Source: an uncultured Lachnospiraceae bacterium (GTDB taxonomy: Bacteria; Bacillota; Clostridia; Lachnospirales; Lachnospiraceae). From it: a stretch of 35,787 nt of DNA. Shown piece after piece: positions 7,887-17,137 of the stretch. The notes beneath the pieces are model-generated. The model searched no databases. It was not told where the DNA came from and worked only from the letters and a program-made list of their open reading frames with translations. A program made the position numbers and the translations under genes. Within the stretch, counting starts at the first letter, position 1; the number at the start of each line of letters is the position of its first letter. The DNA lies in NCBI GenBank assembly GCA_946538445.1, contig CAMNGO010000003.1:1-35787 (forward strand), given 5' to 3'.

Positions 7887-10520
7887 ATGGGATTCATGGA
7901 TAAGCTTTTTGGTAATAAAAGCGAAAAAGAGATAAAGAGAATACAAAAGAGCGTGGATGCGATTCTTGCTCTAGATGAGCAGATGCAGGCTTTGTCGGAC
8001 GAGGAGCTTCGCGGTAAAACTGCAGAGTTTAAGGAGCGCCTGGCCGCAGGAGAGACTCTGGATGACATTCTGGTGGATGCTTTTGCCGCTGTAAGAGAAG
8101 CTGCAAGTCGTGCGATCGGCCTGAAACATTACCCGGTGCAGCTCATGGGTGGAATCATTCTCCACCAGGGGCGTATCGCGGAGATGAAAACCGGTGAAGG
8201 TAAGACCCTTGTATCAACCTTGCCGGCATATCTGAATGCATTGGAAGGCAAAGGAGTACACATTGTAACGGTCAATGATTACCTGGCAAAGCGTGACGCT
8301 GAGTGGATGGGTAAGGTTCATGAGTTCCTGGGCCTGACAGTTGGTGTGATTTTGAACAGCTACGATTCTGCAGAGCGTCAGCAGGCTTATAACTGTGATA
8401 TTACCTACATCACAAACAACGAGCTGGGCTTTGACTACCTTCGTGATAACATGGTCATTTTCAAGAAGGACCTGGTACAGAGAGACCTTCATTATGCCAT
8501 CGTGGACGAGGTGGACTCCGTCCTGATCGATGAAGCCAGAACTCCTTTGATCATCTCCGGACAGAGTGGAAAGTCCACAGACCTGTATCGTGCCTGCGAT
8601 GTTCTGGCACGTCAGATGCAGAAAGGTACCTCTGACGGAGAACTGTCCAAGATGGATGCCATCATGGGAATCGATATCGAGGAAGATGGGGATTTCCTGG
8701 TAAATGAAAAGGAAAAACATGTGATGCTGACTTCCGAAGGTGTGAAGAAGGTAGAACAGTTCTTCCACATCAACAATCTGGCAGATCCCGAACATCTGGA
8801 GATCCAGCATAACATCATTCTTGCATTGCGTGCTCATAACCTTATGTTCCGTGATCAGGATTATGTGGTGAAAGATGATGAAGTTCTTATCGTCGATGAA
8901 TTTACCGGTCGTATCATGCCGGGAAGAAGGTATTCGGACGGACTTCACCAGGCAATCGAGGCCAAGGAAGGTGTGAAGGTGAAACGTGAGTCCAGGACAC
9001 TGGCTACCATCACTTTCCAGAACTTCTTTAATAAATATAAGAAGAAAGCCGGTATGACCGGTACTGCCATGACGGAAGACAAGGAATTCATGGACATCTA
9101 CGGGATGGATGTTGTTGAGATTCCTACCAATAAGCCAATGATCCGTGTGGATAAGGATGACTCCATCTACATGACAAAACAGGCAAAATTGAAGGCAGTA
9201 ATCAATGACATCATCGAAGCTCATGAGAGAAAACAGCCGGTTCTGGTAGGCACCATCAATATCGATGCTTCCGAGGAAATCAGCCGTATGCTCACCAAGA
9301 GGGGAATCCGCCATAATGTATTGAACGCCAAGTTCCATGAGATGGAGGCGGAGATTATCTCCCATGCAGGGGAGAAGGGAGCGGTTACCATCGCCACCAA
9401 CATGGCCGGTCGTGGTACCGATATCAAGCTGGAAGACGGTGTGGCCGAGCTGGGTGGTCTTAAGATCATCGGTACGGAGCGCCATGAAAGCCGACGTATC
9501 GATAATCAGCTGCGTGGCCGTTCCGGACGACAGGGCGATCCCGGTGAATCCAAATTCTACCTGTCTCTGGAGGACGATCTTATGCGTCTGTTCGGATCAG
9601 AGCGTATGATGAGTATCTACAAGAACCTGGGAATCGAAGAAGATGAAGAGATTCATCATAAGACTATCACCAAGCAGATCGAGAAGGCTCAGAAGAAGAT
9701 TGAGAATAACAACTACGGTATTCGTAAGAACCTCCTGGATTATGACCAGGTTAACAATGACCAGCGTGAGGTAATCTATGCGGAGAGACGGCGTGTTCTT
9801 GATGGGGAGAGCATGCGTGACGTCATCTACCGTATGATCCGCGACGTGGTCAAGGACGAAGTGGATATGGTGGCAGGGGAACTCCCTGTGAGAGATTGGA
9901 ACCTGGTGGAGCTTAATGAGTCTTTACGTCATAAGATTCCTTTGAAACATATCCGTTTTACTGAGGAAGAGATAGAAAATGATGATTATCAGGGCATCCT
10001 GGAGAGACTTCAGGAAGAAGCCATGGATATTTATCATAAGAAAGAACAGGAATTCGACGCATTCAAACAGGGCATCTCTCCGGAAGATCTGGAGGAGATG
10101 GATCTGGAAGAAGAAGCAATCTACAATGATGGAATCCGTGAAGTGGAACGTGTCATCCTGCTGAAGGTGATCGACCGGAAATGGATGAACCACATTGATG
10201 ACATGGACCAGCTGAGACAGAGCATCGGTCTTCAGTCCTACGCTCAGAAGGACCCTGTGGTACAGTATAAATTCCTGGGATATGACATGTTTGAGGAGAT
10301 GACCAGAAATATCAGTCATGATACGGTCACTGCCCTTATGCATGTGGAGATCCAGCATAACGTGGAGAGAGAACAGGTGGCAAAAGCCACAGGAACCAAC
10401 AAGGATGATTCTGTCGCCAAGGGACCTTACCGTCGGAAACAGCCGAAAGTAGGACGAAATGATCCGTGTCCTTGCGGCAGCGGCAAGAAATACAAACAGT
10501 GCTGCGGCCGTTTCGAATAG
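7887..10520 (+). CDS. secA: Preprotein translocase ATPase SecA
   Basis: The 877-residue motor pushes secreted proteins through SecYEG. Visible landmarks are Walker A MKTGEGKT (residues 100-107), the DEAD-like box IVDEVDSVLIDEART (about 205-220), the helicase-2 segment GGLKIIGTERHESRRIDNQL with RGRSGRQGDPG, and the C-terminal zinc tail CPCGSGKKYKQCC that binds SecB or ribosomes in other species. Length is slightly above the 830-860 of many Firmicutes. AGGAGG stands before the ATG. prfB follows after 15 bases, the classical secA-prfB order. Nothing suggests a SecA2 variant. Confidence 0.97.
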   Translation: MGFMDKLFGNKSEKEIKRIQKSVDAILALDEQMQALSDEELRGKTAEFKERLAAGETLDDILVDAFAAVREAASRAIGLKHYPVQLMGGIILHQGRIAEMKTGEGKTLVSTLPAYLNALEGKGVHIVTVNDYLAKRDAEWMGKVHEFLGLTVGVILNSYDSAERQQAYNCDITYITNNELGFDYLRDNMVIFKKDLVQRDLHYAIVDEVDSVLIDEARTPLIISGQSGKSTDLYRACDVLARQMQKGTSDGELSKMDAIMGIDIEEDGDFLVNEKEKHVMLTSEGVKKVEQFFHINNLADPEHLEIQHNIILALRAHNLMFRDQDYVVKDDEVLIVDEFTGRIMPGRRYSDGLHQAIEAKEGVKVKRESRTLATITFQNFFNKYKKKAGMTGTAMTEDKEFMDIYGMDVVEIPTNKPMIRVDKDDSIYMTKQAKLKAVINDIIEAHERKQPVLVGTINIDASEEISRMLTKRGIRHNVLNAKFHEMEAEIISHAGEKGAVTIATNMAGRGTDIKLEDGVAELGGLKIIGTERHESRRIDNQLRGRSGRQGDPGESKFYLSLEDDLMRLFGSERMMSIYKNLGIEEDEEIHHKTITKQIEKAQKKIENNNYGIRKNLLDYDQVNNDQREVIYAERRRVLDGESMRDVIYRMIRDVVKDEVDMVAGELPVRDWNLVELNESLRHKIPLKHIRFTEEEIENDDYQGILERLQEEAMDIYHKKEQEFDAFKQGISPEDLEEMDLEEEAIYNDGIREVERVILLKVIDRKWMNHIDDMDQLRQSIGLQSYAQKDPVVQYKFLGYDMFEEMTRNISHDTVTALMHVEIQHNVEREQVAKATGTNKDDSVAKGPYRRKQPKVGRNDPCPCGSGKKYKQCCGRFE

Positions 10521-10535
10521 AAGGAGGGGCATAGA

Positions 10536-11663
10536 TTGATTGAATTAGATCAATATAAACTCACATTAAATCAGTATAAAGACCCCCTGGCTGATCTGAA
10601 GAAAGCTCTGGAGCTGGACCGGAAGCAGAATCTGGCGGCGGAGCTGGAGAAACAGATGGAGAGCCCGGACTTCTGGCAGGATCCTGAGAATGCCCAGAAG
10701 ATATCCAAGGAAGTGAATTCCCTGAAGGAAAGCATCAAATCCTATCATAAACTGGAGACCGCCATGGATGACATCGATGTCATGATAGAGATGGCCCAGG
10801 AGGAAGAGGATGAGGATATGATTCCTGAGATCGGGGGTATGCTGGATCAGTTTATCGAAGATTATGAGAACATGAGGATCCAGACATTACTTTCCGGGGA
10901 CTATGACAAGGATAATGCAATCGTCACTTTACATGCAGGGGCCGGGGGAACCGAGTCCTGTGACTGGTGCAGTATGCTCTACCGCATGTATACCAGATGG
11001 GCTGACCGCCATCAGTTCCAGTATGAGGTGCTGGACTTTCTGGACGGGGATGAAGCCGGCATCAAATCCATCACATTTGAAGTGAAGGGGGAGAATGCCT
11101 ACGGCTACCTGAAGTCCGAGAGAGGTGTTCACCGTCTGGTGCGCATCTCCCCGTTTAACGCTGCCGGTAAGCGGCAGACCTCTTTCGTGTCCTGCGATGT
11201 CATGCCGGATATCGAGGAGGACCTGAACATTGAGATTGACGAGAAGGACATCCGCATCGATACCTATCGTTCCAGCGGCGCAGGCGGACAGCATATTAAC
11301 AAAACCAGTTCCGCCATCCGTATCACCCACTATCCCACAGGAATCGTGGTTCAGTGCCAGAATGAGAGATCACAGCATATGAACAAAGACAAAGCCATGC
11401 AGATGCTGAAAGCAAAACTCTACCTGCTGAAGGAGCAGGAGAACAGGGAGAAGCTCTCCGGCATCCGCGGGGAAGTCTCTGATAACGGCTGGGGCAGCCA
11501 GATCCGTTCCTATGTGATGCAGCCTTATACCATGGTGAAGGACCACCGCACTTCCCAGGAAGTCGGAAATGTGCAGAGCGTGATGGACGGGAATCTGGAC
11601 CCATTCATCAATGCCTATCTGCGCTGGATCAACCTGTCTGAGAATGCCGGTGAGAACCAGTAA
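10536..11663 (+). CDS. prfB: Peptide chain release factor 2
   Basis: RF2 reads UGA and UAA stop codons and releases the chain. The 375-residue product contains the stop-recognition motif SPF (VRISPFNAAGKRQ) and the catalytic GGQ (SSGAGGQHINKTSSA). The start is TTG at 10536, supported by AAGGAGGGG at 10521-10529 six bases upstream; no ATG fits the N-terminus. The gene is one continuous frame: the CTTTGAC programmed +1 frameshift found near codon 25 of many prfB genes is absent, and ordinary codons (GCT CTG GAG CTG GAC) occupy that place. Autoregulation by frameshifting is therefore lost or never present. Likely co-transcribed with secA. Confidence 0.95.
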   Translation: MIELDQYKLTLNQYKDPLADLKKALELDRKQNLAAELEKQMESPDFWQDPENAQKISKEVNSLKESIKSYHKLETAMDDIDVMIEMAQEEEDEDMIPEIGGMLDQFIEDYENMRIQTLLSGDYDKDNAIVTLHAGAGGTESCDWCSMLYRMYTRWADRHQFQYEVLDFLDGDEAGIKSITFEVKGENAYGYLKSERGVHRLVRISPFNAAGKRQTSFVSCDVMPDIEEDLNIEIDEKDIRIDTYRSSGAGGQHINKTSSAIRITHYPTGIVVQCQNERSQHMNKDKAMQMLKAKLYLLKEQENREKLSGIRGEVSDNGWGSQIRSYVMQPYTMVKDHRTSQEVGNVQSVMDGNLDPFINAYLRWINLSENAGENQ

Positions 11664-11711
11664 ATTACAGAATCAATTACAGAAGCATCGATGGAAGGAG
11701 TTTTGTTAAGA

Positions 11712-13853
11712 ATGAATATCGTCACACAATTGGCGGAGGAATTAAAGATCCGTCCACAGCAGGTGGAGGCGGCAGTCACCCTTATCGATGAGGGGAACAC
11801 GATTCCTTTTATCGCCAGATATCGAAAAGAAGCAACCGGAGCACTTAATGATGAAGTGCTCCGTAATTTACAGGAAAGACTGGTCTATCTTCGCAATCTT
11901 GAAGAGAAGAAACAACAGGTGATGCGAAGCATCGAGGAGCAGGGAAAACTGACGGAGGAACTTAAGCGCAAGATCGAGATGGCAACAACTCTGGTGGCGG
12001 TAGATGATCTTTATCTGCCTTATCGCCCCAAGAAGAGAACCCGTGCCACCATGGCAAAGGAACGAGGGCTGGAGCCTCTTGCAGACATCCTCTTTCACCA
12101 GGAAACCACACGCAGCATGGAGGAGGAAGCCCTCCCCTTCCTGAATGAGGAGAATGGGGTCCCCACCGTGGAGGCTGCCATCGCAGGTGCCAAGGACATC
12201 CTGGCTGAGACCATAGCAGATAATGCAGAATTCCGTAAGAGCATCCGTAAGTGGTCCATGAAGGAAGGAAATCTGATCGTCAAGGCAAAGGACGAGAAAG
12301 AAGAATCTGTTTACGAGATGTACTACGATTTCCGGGAACCGCTGGAGAAGATCAGCGGTCATCGTGTCCTGGCCATCAACCGGGGGGAGAAGGAGAAGAT
12401 TTTAACTGTGAAGGTCGAGGCTCCGGAGAGACAGATCCTTCATGCCTTGAATAAAACCCTGATCCGGGGGGAGAATCCCAACACAGAACCTTACATCCGG
12501 GAAGCCATTGCGGACAGTTATCAAAGACTGATCGCACCGGCCATCGAGAGAGATATCAGAAATGAACTGACAGAAGTCGCCCAGGAGGGGGCAATCACCG
12601 TATTCGGGAAGAATCTGTCCCAGCTTCTGATGCAGCCGCCCATCAAAGGGCAGACTGTCCTGGGATGGGATCCCGCCTTCCGTACCGGCTGTAAACTGGC
12701 GGTGGTGGATGCCACCGGAAAAGTTCTGGATACTGTGGTAGTATACCCCACGGAGCCTCAGAAGAAGGTCCGGGAGACGGAGAGGATCGTCCATGACATG
12801 ATCCGAAAATATCATGTAACCCTCATCAGTCTGGGAAACGGGACAGCATCCAGAGAATCGGAGCAGGTGATTACAGAACTCCTGAAGAAGATTCCGGAGA
12901 AGGTATCTTATGTAATCGTCAGTGAAGCAGGTGCCTCCGTCTATTCTGCCAGCAAGCTGGCCACGGAGGAATTTCCGGAATTCGATGTGGGTCAGAGGAG
13001 CGCTGCTTCCATCGCAAGACGTCTGCAGGATCCTCTTTCCGAGCTGGTGAAGATAGAACCCAAAGCCATCGGAGTCGGCCAGTATCAGCATGATATGAAT
13101 CAGAAGAAGCTGGAGGAAGCTCTGCATGGCGTGGTGGAAGACTGCGTGAACAAGGTAGGAGTGGATCTGAATACTGCTTCCGTATCTCTTTTATCCTACA
13201 TCGCAGGTGTCAATAAGACCATCGCAAAGAATATTGTGACTTACCGGGAAGAACATGGTGCCTTCGAAGAGAGAAAGGAACTTCTCAAAGTTCCCAAGAT
13301 TGGACCCAAAGCCTTCCAACAGTGTGCAGGTTTCCTTCGGATACCGCAAGGGAAGAATCCGCTTGATAACACGGCAGTCCATCCGGAGTCCTATGATGCC
13401 GCCGGAAAGCTTATTGATTATATGGGCTACAATGGCGAAGATCTTTCCCACGGCGGATTGAAGACTCTGGGTAAGAAAATAAAGAACCGTGAGGAGATGG
13501 CGGAAAGGCTGCAGATCGGTATCATGACTCTGAATGATATCATAGAGGAATTGGAAAAACCGGGGAGGGATCCCCGTAACGATATGCCAAAACCCATTCT
13601 TCGAACCGATGTGCTGGATATGGCAGACTTGAAAGAAGGGATGGTTCTTAAGGGAACAGTCCGCAATGTCATTGACTTCGGCGCTTTTGTGGATATCGGT
13701 GTACACCAGGACGGGCTGGTGCATATTTCTCAGATGAGTGACAAATATATCAAACATCCCCTCGAGGTTGTCAGTGTGGGCGACGTCGTGGAGGTGAAAG
13801 TAATGAGTGTGGATCTGAAGAAGAAGAGGATCCAGCTTACCATGAAGGGATAA
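11712..13853 (+). CDS. tex: Tex-family RNA-binding protein
   Basis: The 713-residue product matches Tex (YhgF-type) along its length: N-terminal helical part (IVTQLAEELKIRPQQVEAAV), YqgF-like RNase H fold in the middle (GWDPAFRTGCKLAVVDATGK; ISLGNGTASRESE), helix-hairpin-helix region (AGVNKTIAKNIVTYREEHG, LLKVPKIGPKAFQQCAGFLR) and a C-terminal S1 domain (VRNVIDFGAFVDIGVHQDGL). Tex binds nucleic acid and is tied to transcription and stress tolerance; its exact role is unclear. Start 11712 is preferred to an ATG seven codons upstream because GGAAGGAG (11693-11700) precedes it properly. The gap to prfB is 48 bases without a terminator. Confidence 0.94.
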   Translation: MNIVTQLAEELKIRPQQVEAAVTLIDEGNTIPFIARYRKEATGALNDEVLRNLQERLVYLRNLEEKKQQVMRSIEEQGKLTEELKRKIEMATTLVAVDDLYLPYRPKKRTRATMAKERGLEPLADILFHQETTRSMEEEALPFLNEENGVPTVEAAIAGAKDILAETIADNAEFRKSIRKWSMKEGNLIVKAKDEKEESVYEMYYDFREPLEKISGHRVLAINRGEKEKILTVKVEAPERQILHALNKTLIRGENPNTEPYIREAIADSYQRLIAPAIERDIRNELTEVAQEGAITVFGKNLSQLLMQPPIKGQTVLGWDPAFRTGCKLAVVDATGKVLDTVVVYPTEPQKKVRETERIVHDMIRKYHVTLISLGNGTASRESEQVITELLKKIPEKVSYVIVSEAGASVYSASKLATEEFPEFDVGQRSAASIARRLQDPLSELVKIEPKAIGVGQYQHDMNQKKLEEALHGVVEDCVNKVGVDLNTASVSLLSYIAGVNKTIAKNIVTYREEHGAFEERKELLKVPKIGPKAFQQCAGFLRIPQGKNPLDNTAVHPESYDAAGKLIDYMGYNGEDLSHGGLKTLGKKIKNREEMAERLQIGIMTLNDIIEELEKPGRDPRNDMPKPILRTDVLDMADLKEGMVLKGTVRNVIDFGAFVDIGVHQDGLVHISQMSDKYIKHPLEVVSVGDVVEVKVMSVDLKKKRIQLTMKG

Positions 13854-13869
13854 ACAACAGGAGGGTAAG

Positions 13870-14517
13870 ATGGAAGGATTCGACAAAATCAAGAATATTA
13901 AACTGTCTGATCTGGATGAAGATAATACTTTGGAAGATCAGTTGAAACCTGAAAAGAAAAAGGACATAAGCCCGGAGGAAACAGATGTATCCGGGAAGTC
14001 TGCAGAAGATAACCAGGAAGAGAGAATCCCTGTGGGCAGACATTATGAGATTGACGCGGAGATCACAGAGCAGGAACTGCGTAATTTCAGACTTGCCCAT
14101 GAATACCGCAGACCGGCCATTCTTTTGGTAAATGCAATGGCTATTTTCTTTATCATATACTCGGCTCTTTCAGGAGTGAAAGGGATGAATCTGGGAATAA
14201 CAATCGGGCTCGGTATCCTGATTATACTGTATTACCCATTTATCATAGCGACCAAGACAAAAGGAATTAAGAATAACAGCAAAGTGTTTCAGCATGTATT
14301 CCACTATATGCTGGATGAGGAGGGACTTCATCTCAAGGTGGATAAAGAAGCAGTGGATGTTGAATGGAAATATGTGAGAAAACTGATGGTGCTGAAATCA
14401 TCCCTTGTTGTCTACACAGGTAAGGCGAATGCCTGGATTATCCCTACCAAGGATATGGGAGATCAGAAGGATGAGATCATCGCCTTCCTGCAGGAAAAGA
14501 TTCAGACAGGAAAGTAA
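13870..14517 (+). CDS. YcxB-like membrane protein
   Basis: The 215-residue product starts with a charged, disordered segment rich in Asp, Glu and Lys (residues 1-60), then two hydrophobic helices (about 80-95, ILLVNAMAIFFIIYSAL, and 104-122, LGITIGLGILIILYYPFII). A C-terminal domain of about 85 residues (DEEGLHLKVDKEAVDVEWKY ... ANAWIIPTKDM) resembles the YcxB-like C-terminal domain. It is probably a small inner-membrane protein with both ends in the cytoplasm. AGGAGGG precedes the ATG; it lies 16 bases after tex and 4 before tsaE, so it is in the same operon. Function is unknown. Confidence 0.7.
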   Translation: MEGFDKIKNIKLSDLDEDNTLEDQLKPEKKKDISPEETDVSGKSAEDNQEERIPVGRHYEIDAEITEQELRNFRLAHEYRRPAILLVNAMAIFFIIYSALSGVKGMNLGITIGLGILIILYYPFIIATKTKGIKNNSKVFQHVFHYMLDEEGLHLKVDKEAVDVEWKYVRKLMVLKSSLVVYTGKANAWIIPTKDMGDQKDEIIAFLQEKIQTGK

Positions 14518-14521
14518 TGGT

Positions 14522-14953
14522 ATGATTATAGAGAGTTATTCAGCAGAAGACACTTTTTTATGTGGATACCGGTACGGACAGAAGGCGGAAGCCGGGGAGG
14601 TTTATTGCCTTTACGGCGATCTTGGCGTGGGAAAAACGGTTTTTACCCAGGGATTTGCCAAAGGCCTGGGTATAGAAGAACCGGTGAACAGCCCCACTTT
14701 CACCATTCTTCAAGTTTACGAGGATGGAAGACTCCCTTTCTACCATTTTGATGTATATCGGATCAGTGACCCTGACGAGATGTATGAAGTGGGATTTGAC
14801 GAGTATGTGGATGGAGAAGGAGTCACTTTTATCGAGTGGGCCGATCTGATCGAGGAGATTCTCCCGGAAGGATGTACTGAGATAACCATCGAGAAGGACC
14901 TTTCCCGGGGATTTGATTATCGCCGGATCACCATCAAGGAGGAGGAAGCATGA
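14522..14953 (+). CDS. tsaE: tRNA t6A biosynthesis ATPase TsaE
   Basis: The 143-residue protein is the ATPase that, with TsaB and TsaD, makes N6-threonylcarbamoyladenosine on tRNAs reading ANN codons. Walker A GDLGVGKT lies at about residues 36-43 and the family's SPTF follows (EEPVNSPTFTILQVYE), then YHFDVYRI and IEWADLIEEILP. The frame is open upstream through the end of the previous gene, but similarity starts at 14522 and the ATG almost touches the stop of the preceding gene, which suggests translational coupling. The stop overlaps the tsaB start (ATGA). Confidence 0.94.
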   Translation: MIIESYSAEDTFLCGYRYGQKAEAGEVYCLYGDLGVGKTVFTQGFAKGLGIEEPVNSPTFTILQVYEDGRLPFYHFDVYRISDPDEMYEVGFDEYVDGEGVTFIEWADLIEEILPEGCTEITIEKDLSRGFDYRRITIKEEEA

Positions 14954-15684
14954 GAATACTTGCAATGGACAGTTCAGGTCTTGTGGCCAGTGTGGCTTTG
15001 GTGGAGGAGGAGAACCTCCTGGCCGAGTACACCATGAACCTTAAGAAAACCCATTCCGAAACCTTGCTTCCCATGATAGATGCGATTGTGGAACTGACAG
15101 GCATCGACTTATCCGAGATCGATGCCATCGCGGTCTCTGCCGGTCCCGGGTCTTTCACAGGACTCCGCATCGGGTCCGCCACAGCCAAGGGACTTGGATT
15201 TGCTCTGAAAAAACCTTTGATCTCTGTACCGACTTTGGAGGGGATGGCTTACCACTTCCCGGAAAGTGACAGGCTGATCTGTCCCATGATGGATGCCCGC
15301 AGAAAGCAGGTATACACCGCCATCTATCGGTTTGAGGATGGAAAACTTACCACGGTCATGGAAGGTTGCGCCTGTTCCGTGGAGGAGCTGATCCGTAAAG
15401 TAAATGAACTAAATCAGGAGATTATCTTCCTGGGGGATGGGGCTGCCATGGCCCGGGAGATGATAGAAGAAGGAGTCAAAGTGGCGCATAGATATGCCCC
15501 CTTGCATATGAACAGGCAGCGGGCAGCTGCCGTAGGAGCCAGAGCCTTTGACCTCTATAGGGAGGGACAGACCCAGACTGCAGCGGAACATGCCCCGGTG
15601 TATTTCAGGAAATCCCAGGCAGAGCGTGAGCTTGAAGCAAAAGGGAAGCATCTGGATTCTGACAGTGTAAGCCGTGCCCATTAG
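14950..15684 (+). CDS. tsaB: tRNA t6A biosynthesis protein TsaB
   Basis: The 244-residue protein is the non-catalytic ASKHA-fold partner that forms a heterodimer with TsaD. It shows MRILAMDSSGLVASVAL at the N-terminus, AVSAGPGSFTGLRIGSATAK at about residues 60-80, and MMDARRKQVYTAIYRF near residue 115, all typical of TsaB. Its start overlaps the tsaE stop by four bases, and the end is 10 bases before rimI. TsaE, TsaB and TsaD are all within 3.7 kb, so the t6A machinery can be made together. Confidence 0.94.
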   Translation: MRILAMDSSGLVASVALVEEENLLAEYTMNLKKTHSETLLPMIDAIVELTGIDLSEIDAIAVSAGPGSFTGLRIGSATAKGLGFALKKPLISVPTLEGMAYHFPESDRLICPMMDARRKQVYTAIYRFEDGKLTTVMEGCACSVEELIRKVNELNQEIIFLGDGAAMAREMIEEGVKVAHRYAPLHMNRQRAAAVGARAFDLYREGQTQTAAEHAPVYFRKSQAERELEAKGKHLDSDSVSRAH

Positions 15685-15694
15685 GAGAAGAAGG

Positions 15695-16132
15695 ATGATT
15701 CGATACCGATGTATGGAAAGAGAAGACTGTCAGGCAGTACAGACGTTGTTTGAGGAGTGCTTTTCCCACCCCTGGAAGAAGGAAGCAATCGAAGAAAGCC
15801 TGGGCACGGAGGGCTATGTCTCTCTGGTGGCGGAATCAGATCAGAGGGTCGTGGGCTATATCGGTTACCGGTCTGTTCTGGATGAAGCAGATATCACCAA
15901 TGTGGCTGTCAGTCCCGAACTGCGCCGGCAGGGAATCGGCCGTCAGCTCATGGGAAGATTACTGTCTTTGGCAGGCGAAAAAGGAATCCTTACAATATTT
16001 CTGGAGGTACGGGTTTCAAATACAGCGGCCATCACTTTGTATGAGCATGCCGGCTTTCACACCTGTGGACAGAGAAAGAACTACTATACAGAGCCGGTGG
16101 AGGATGCCTTGCTGATGAGCTATAGTAAATAG
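15695..16132 (+). CDS. rimI: Ribosomal-protein-alanine acetyltransferase RimI
   Basis: A 145-residue GNAT-family N-acetyltransferase; RimI acetylates the N-terminal alanine of ribosomal protein S18 in E. coli. The acetyl-CoA pyrophosphate loop RRQGIGRQLMGRLL and the following FLEVRVSNTAAITLYEHAGF are canonical. AGGAGAAGAAGG stands directly before the ATG at 15695, which is preferred to an ATG 21 bases upstream inside tsaB. The tsaB-rimI-tsaD order is widespread in bacteria, which supports RimI over another GNAT. Confidence 0.9.
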   Translation: MIRYRCMEREDCQAVQTLFEECFSHPWKKEAIEESLGTEGYVSLVAESDQRVVGYIGYRSVLDEADITNVAVSPELRRQGIGRQLMGRLLSLAGEKGILTIFLEVRVSNTAAITLYEHAGFHTCGQRKNYYTEPVEDALLMSYSK

Positions 16133-16192
16133 AAGAATAAGAGTATTTTAAGTAATAGTTTATAAGAGTAATTATGGAAATGAGGAAATAAA

Positions 16193-17113
16193 ATGCTGGA
16201 ATTATGCCTGATTGGCTGTGGAGGAATGATGCCCCTGCCTTATCGGAGACTGACTTCCCTGATGGCCAGATATAACGGCAGCAGTATCCTGATAGATTGC
16301 GGGGAAGGGACTCAGATTGGGATCAAACAGAAAGGATGGAGTTTTAAACCCATAGATGTTATCTGTTTTACCCACTATCATGCGGATCATATCAGTGGTC
16401 TGCCCGGTCTTCTGCTTACTCTGGGTAATGCAGACAGAACGGAGCCCATTCTCCTGGTAGGACCAAAAGGGCTTATCCATGTGGTCAATTCCCTGAGGGT
16501 AATCGCACCGGATCTTCCTTATCCCATCCTGTTCAGGGAACTGGAGGAGCAGGAAGAGAGAATCGATATGGGCGGTTACTATATCGAGGCATTCCGTGTT
16601 AATCACAATGTGACCTGCTATGGCTATGCCATCTGTGTGGACAGGGCAGGCCGGTTTGATGTGGACAGAGCCAAATCCAATGGGATACCCATGAAGTATT
16701 GGAGCCGGCTCCACAAAGGGGAGACCATTGAAACCCCTGAAGGAATCACTTACACCAGTGATATGGTGCTGGGCCCGGACAGAAAGGGTTTAAAATGTGT
16801 CTACACCACAGATACCAGACCTGCAAAATATATCTACCAATATGCAGCGCAGGCGGATCTATTTGTCTGTGAGGGCATGTACGGAAACCCGGAGAAGAAA
16901 GAGAAAGCGATGCTGAATCGGCACATGATGATGTCCGAGGCGGCAAAGATTGCAAATAAGGCACAGGCAAAACGCCTGTGGCTTACCCATTATAGTCCGT
17001 CCTTAGCTTATCCGGAAGAATACCTGGAAGATATCCGGAAGATTTGTCCATTTGCAGAACTTGGAAAAGACGGAAAGAGTCTGACTCTTCGGTTTGAAGA
17101 AGAGGATTCCTGA
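16193..17113 (+). CDS. rnz: Ribonuclease Z
   Basis: A 306-residue metallo-beta-lactamase-fold nuclease that trims the 3' trailer of tRNA precursors without encoded CCA. The zinc motif HYHADHISGLPG is at about residues 62-73, IDCGEGTQIGIKQ is near residue 33, and the distal ligands lie in TTDTRPAKYIY and WLTHYSP. Length fits the short bacterial form. The one complete tRNA gene in this window lacks an encoded CCA, consistent with a need for RNase Z. The gene sits between rimI and tsaD, breaking the usual tsa neighbourhood with another tRNA-maturation enzyme. GAGGAAAT precedes the ATG. Confidence 0.88.
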   Translation: MLELCLIGCGGMMPLPYRRLTSLMARYNGSSILIDCGEGTQIGIKQKGWSFKPIDVICFTHYHADHISGLPGLLLTLGNADRTEPILLVGPKGLIHVVNSLRVIAPDLPYPILFRELEEQEERIDMGGYYIEAFRVNHNVTCYGYAICVDRAGRFDVDRAKSNGIPMKYWSRLHKGETIETPEGITYTSDMVLGPDRKGLKCVYTTDTRPAKYIYQYAAQADLFVCEGMYGNPEKKEKAMLNRHMMMSEAAKIANKAQAKRLWLTHYSPSLAYPEEYLEDIRKICPFAELGKDGKSLTLRFEEEDS

Positions 17114-17137
17114 GAGTAACGCAGCTTTGGAGGAAAT

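Noticed and set aside
8214..9485. A 423-codon open frame on the minus strand inside secA
   Set aside because: It is the shadow of secA codon use, has no ribosome site, and its product (rich in His, Leu, Ile) resembles no family. Similar long antisense frames inside glcD, tex and fbp were rejected for the same reason.
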